Source of the DNA: Gammaproteobacteria bacterium
Lineage (GTDB): Bacteria > Pseudomonadota > Gammaproteobacteria > UWMA-0217
Assembly: GCA_027031685.1 (NCBI GenBank)
Contig: JALVPS010000014.1
Span: 1 to 7,645 of the forward strand
Direction of reading: 5' to 3'
DNA: 7,645 nt
Shown: positions 6,276-7,645 of the stretch, one piece after another
How the letters are laid out: the number at the start of each line of letters is the position of its first letter
Numbering within the stretch: the stretch's first letter is position 1
Program-made: the position numbers and the translations under genes
The notes under the pieces: model-generated
Seen by the model: only the letters and a program-made list of their open reading frames with translations
Told to the model about the DNA's origin: nothing
The model's database searches: none

Positions 6276-6639
6276 TTCAGGAAGTTGAGGTCTTGCCCCG
6301 GGTCCGCGTCTCCATGGCATGCCGCCACGGCTTCATCGCGCCCCGCCCTCGGACAGGCTTCACCTATCTCTGGTTCGGCTCGCCCCGCTCGCGCGGGCTT
6401 CTGATGCCTTGCCGTGTCGAATGTCATGGTCGTCAAACCCTCCTTCCCGTTCGGCCCTTCGCTCCACCCGGTCTCCCGGGCTTCCTCACTACTACGGCCT
6501 CTGCTGACTTCTCGCTCCGCCTTGCAGCGTCGCCCTTTACGGCGGGCATTCCTGCCCGCCGCCCTTCGGGCCGCCTGCGGCGTTCGGCCGCGCTCCCGGC
6601 GCGGCTCGTCAGGCACAAGGCGAGATCTCCCCAGGTAAG

Positions 6640-7454
6640 GCCGCCTCGATGTCCGCAAAGGGCTGGCCGGGCCAGGCCGGGGTGTACTTCAGCGTGCGGA
6701 ACAGGCTCTCCGAGTAGGGGTTGTCGTCGCTCACCGAGGGCCGGCTGAAGGAGGGCACCACCCCCAGGCGCTGCAGGGTGGCCCCCTTCATGGGCGTGCC
6801 GTTGTCCGCGTGCAGCACCAGGCCATCGCCTGGCTGCACGCCCTCGCGCAGACAGGCCTTTTGCACCAGGGCGGCGGCATGGGCCGCGGTCTCCCGTTCA
6901 TAGACCTCCCAGGCAATGATCTTGCGGCTGTAGATGTCGATGATGAGATACAGGCGCAGGAACTGTCCGCGCACCGCCGTGGCCAGGTAGGTGATGTCCC
7001 AGCTCCACACCTGGTTGGGCGCGGTGGCCTGACAGCCATTGGGCCTGGGTACCTCGCGCGGGGTGTCAACATCGAAGCAGAATGGCCGCGGTGGTGTTGC
7101 TGGTCGGCGGCGCGCAGCACCCGGTAGAAGCTCGACTCCGAGGCCAGGTAGATCCCCGCGTCGGCCAGCCGCGGCACGATCTGCGACGGCGGCAGGCTGC
7201 GGTATTCGGGGCGGTGGCAGATCGCCAGGATCTGCGCCCGCTCGGCCTCGCTCAGGGCATTGGCCGGGGTGCGTTGCGCCGCGGCCGCCTGGCGTCGGTC
7301 CGCACAGCGCTGTGTCTGCCAGCTGCTGCCGCCAGCGGCGCAACGTGCGCGGGGTGATGTCCAGCACCTGGCAGGCGGCCGCCTGCCGGGCGCCGGCAGC
7401 CATGGCCTCGTCGATCAGGGTCACGGCCCTCTGACGGTCGGTCTCGGAAATCAT
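6640..7454 (-). pseudogene. Degenerate IS3-family transposase (DDE/rve), frameshifted and truncated
   Basis: The product begins MISETDRQRAVTLIDEAM with a helix-turn-helix (ITPRTLRRWRQQ) and carries an rve catalytic core: NQVWSWDITYL (first Asp), VLHADNGTPMKG (second Asp), NPYSESLFRTLKY (Glu). Two offsetting frameshifts break it. Near 7304-7310 the conserved reading moves to another frame, which encodes ALSEAERAQILA, SLPPSQIVPRLADAG and ASESSFYRVLRAADQQHHRG; near 7060-7085 it returns to the first frame (TPREVPRPNG onward). The second Asp and the Glu are separated by 31 residues, four fewer than the canonical D-x35-E, suggesting a small in-frame deletion after PMKGAT. The C-terminus stops at FADIEAA, where family members continue with a WYN/HRHSGI region; the reading frame then runs into intron sequence to a stop at 6609. 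A non-functional relic; the IS3 assignment comes from motif recall. Confidence 0.82.
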
Positions 7455-7555
7455 CTTTCCTCGCCGTCCCCCCAGAGGGCCTGGGCCTTTTTTCTCAGCA
7501 CCAGCAGCGCCGCCGCCTCGGCGTTTGTCAAGAAAGATGTCCGCTGAACGTTCAC
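7451..7555 (-). CDS. Small ORF upstream of the transposase, possible OrfA remnant
   Basis: 34 codons from GTG 7555 (or 26 from TTG 7531) encoding TNAEAAALLVLRKKAQALWGDGEER before a TGA at 7453-7451 that overlaps the transposase ATG (ATGA). The GTG also overlaps the stop of the fragment upstream (GTGA). It is far shorter than a normal IS3 OrfA (about 90-100 residues) and lacks its own helix-turn-helix. Its interest lies in the A6G heptamer it contains. It may be a decayed OrfA, a translational-coupling leader, or chance. Confidence 0.3.
   Translation of the reverse strand: MNVQRTSFLTNAEAAALLVLRKKAQALWGDGEER
7487..7493 (-). other. A6G slippery heptamer (candidate -1 frameshift site)
   Basis: On the minus strand A-AAA-AAG lies in the correct phase of the small ORF (codons AAA at 7492-7490 and AAG at 7489-7487). 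Slippage by -1 enters the transposase frame, giving LRKKGPGPLGGRRGKMISETD. A6G is the classical IS3-family frameshift signal and homopolymer A runs are rare in this GC-rich DNA. No stimulatory structure was established. Confidence 0.45.
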
Positions 7556-7645
7556 TTGGTTTCTCGCTTGTTCTGGTCCCGGGCCCGGATCTCCCTGGGC
7601 GGGTTGAGCCAGACCTCGGCGATGGGGCTCCAGTTGCGGATCGGG
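7552..7645 (-). CDS. C-terminal fragment of a second transposase (cut by window edge)
   Basis: The last 30 codons of an ORF entering from the right edge: PIRNWSPIAEVWLNPPREI, then a charged tail, then TGA at 7554-7552. The R-N-W-x-P-x-x-x-V-x-L-N-P-x-R pattern is, from memory, the C-terminal signature of the same rve transposase family as the relic at 6640-7454, which has lost its own C-terminus. It therefore looks like the tail of another copy, placed head-to-tail just upstream. Too little is visible to say whether that copy is intact. Confidence 0.5.
   Translation of the reverse strand, partial: PIRNWSPIAEVWLNPPREIRARDQNKRETK

Larger units (their letters stand above)
6201..6640 (-). mobile_element. 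3' part of a group II intron, truncated and lacking a reverse transcriptase
   Basis: Read on the minus strand this stretch folds like a group II intron RNA. It ends in a domain V/domain VI pair (listed separately) with a predicted 3' end at 6201. Further 5' are perfect hairpins capped by GNRA tetraloops on the minus strand: 6541-6560 (8-bp stem, loop GGAA) and 6467-6480 (5-bp stem, loop GAGA), plus a 6-bp stem at 6589-6605. The segment AGAAGTCAGCAGAGGC (near 6510) resembles sequence I associate with bacterial group II introns upstream of the intron-encoded protein. Only about 150 bases separate an AAGGAGG/ATG (6445-6425) from domain V, so the usual 1.2-1.8 kb reverse transcriptase ORF is absent. 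Most of domain I is also missing: intron sequence meets transposase sequence at about 6640. It is probably a splicing-incompetent relic. The 3' exon side lies 28 bp from the rhodanese stop, antisense to that operon. Confidence 0.74.

Noticed and set aside
5420..6658. Minus-strand ORF of 412 codons spanning the intron remnant and antisense to the rhodanese
   Set aside because: It crosses from intron RNA sequence into the antisense of a well-supported gene and has no recognisable domain.
7303..7314. Palindrome CACAGCGCTGTG as a regulatory site
   Set aside because: It lies inside the decayed transposase at the first frameshift, where it has no promoter context; possibly chance or linked to the mutation.

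Overview
The window is high-GC DNA whose dense, proteobacterial-type genes suggest a Gammaproteobacterium. The clues are a biosynthetic SpeA arginine decarboxylase, a spermidine synthase with the GGGDCG form of the SAM loop, a YcgL-family gene next to a SirB2-family gene, a DUF3149 mini-protein, and an exported rhodanese of a kind I associate with sulfur-metabolising Chromatiales-like bacteria. The order-level placement is an inference; there is no rRNA or other marker here.

Positions 1-1371, minus strand: a Sel1-repeat protein cut by the left edge, with its own consensus-like sigma70 promoter (445-472), and speE, which has a probable promoter in the 70-bp gap shared with speA. Positions 1442-4539, plus strand: speA, a small three-helix membrane protein of unknown function, a YcgL-domain protein and a SirB2-family membrane protein. 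SpeA makes agmatine from arginine and SpeE makes spermidine from putrescine. The enzymes converting agmatine to putrescine, and SpeD, are not in the window.

Positions 4540-4785: a 42-residue DUF3149 membrane protein. It is preceded by a near-perfect FNR/ANR-type box (TTGAT-ATAT-ATCAT) about 41 bp upstream of the start site predicted from a TAGAAT -10 element. This is the geometry of a class II oxygen-responsive promoter and the clearest regulatory signal in the window.

Positions 5023-6172: an apparent two-gene operon of exported proteins, one of unknown family and one a periplasmic rhodanese with a CNGPWC active-site loop and an extra CPPFC motif.

Positions 6173-7645: mobile-element debris, all reading on the minus strand. 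The left part (6201-6640) is the 3' portion of a group II intron: domain V with a CGC triad, domain VI with an unpaired branch-point A eight nucleotides from the 3' end, GNRA-capped hairpins and no reverse transcriptase gene. It is fused at about 6640 to a truncated, doubly frameshifted IS3-family transposase. Upstream of that lie a small ORF with an A6G slippery heptamer and the C-terminal tail of what looks like a second transposase of the same family. No tRNA, rRNA or CRISPR array was seen.
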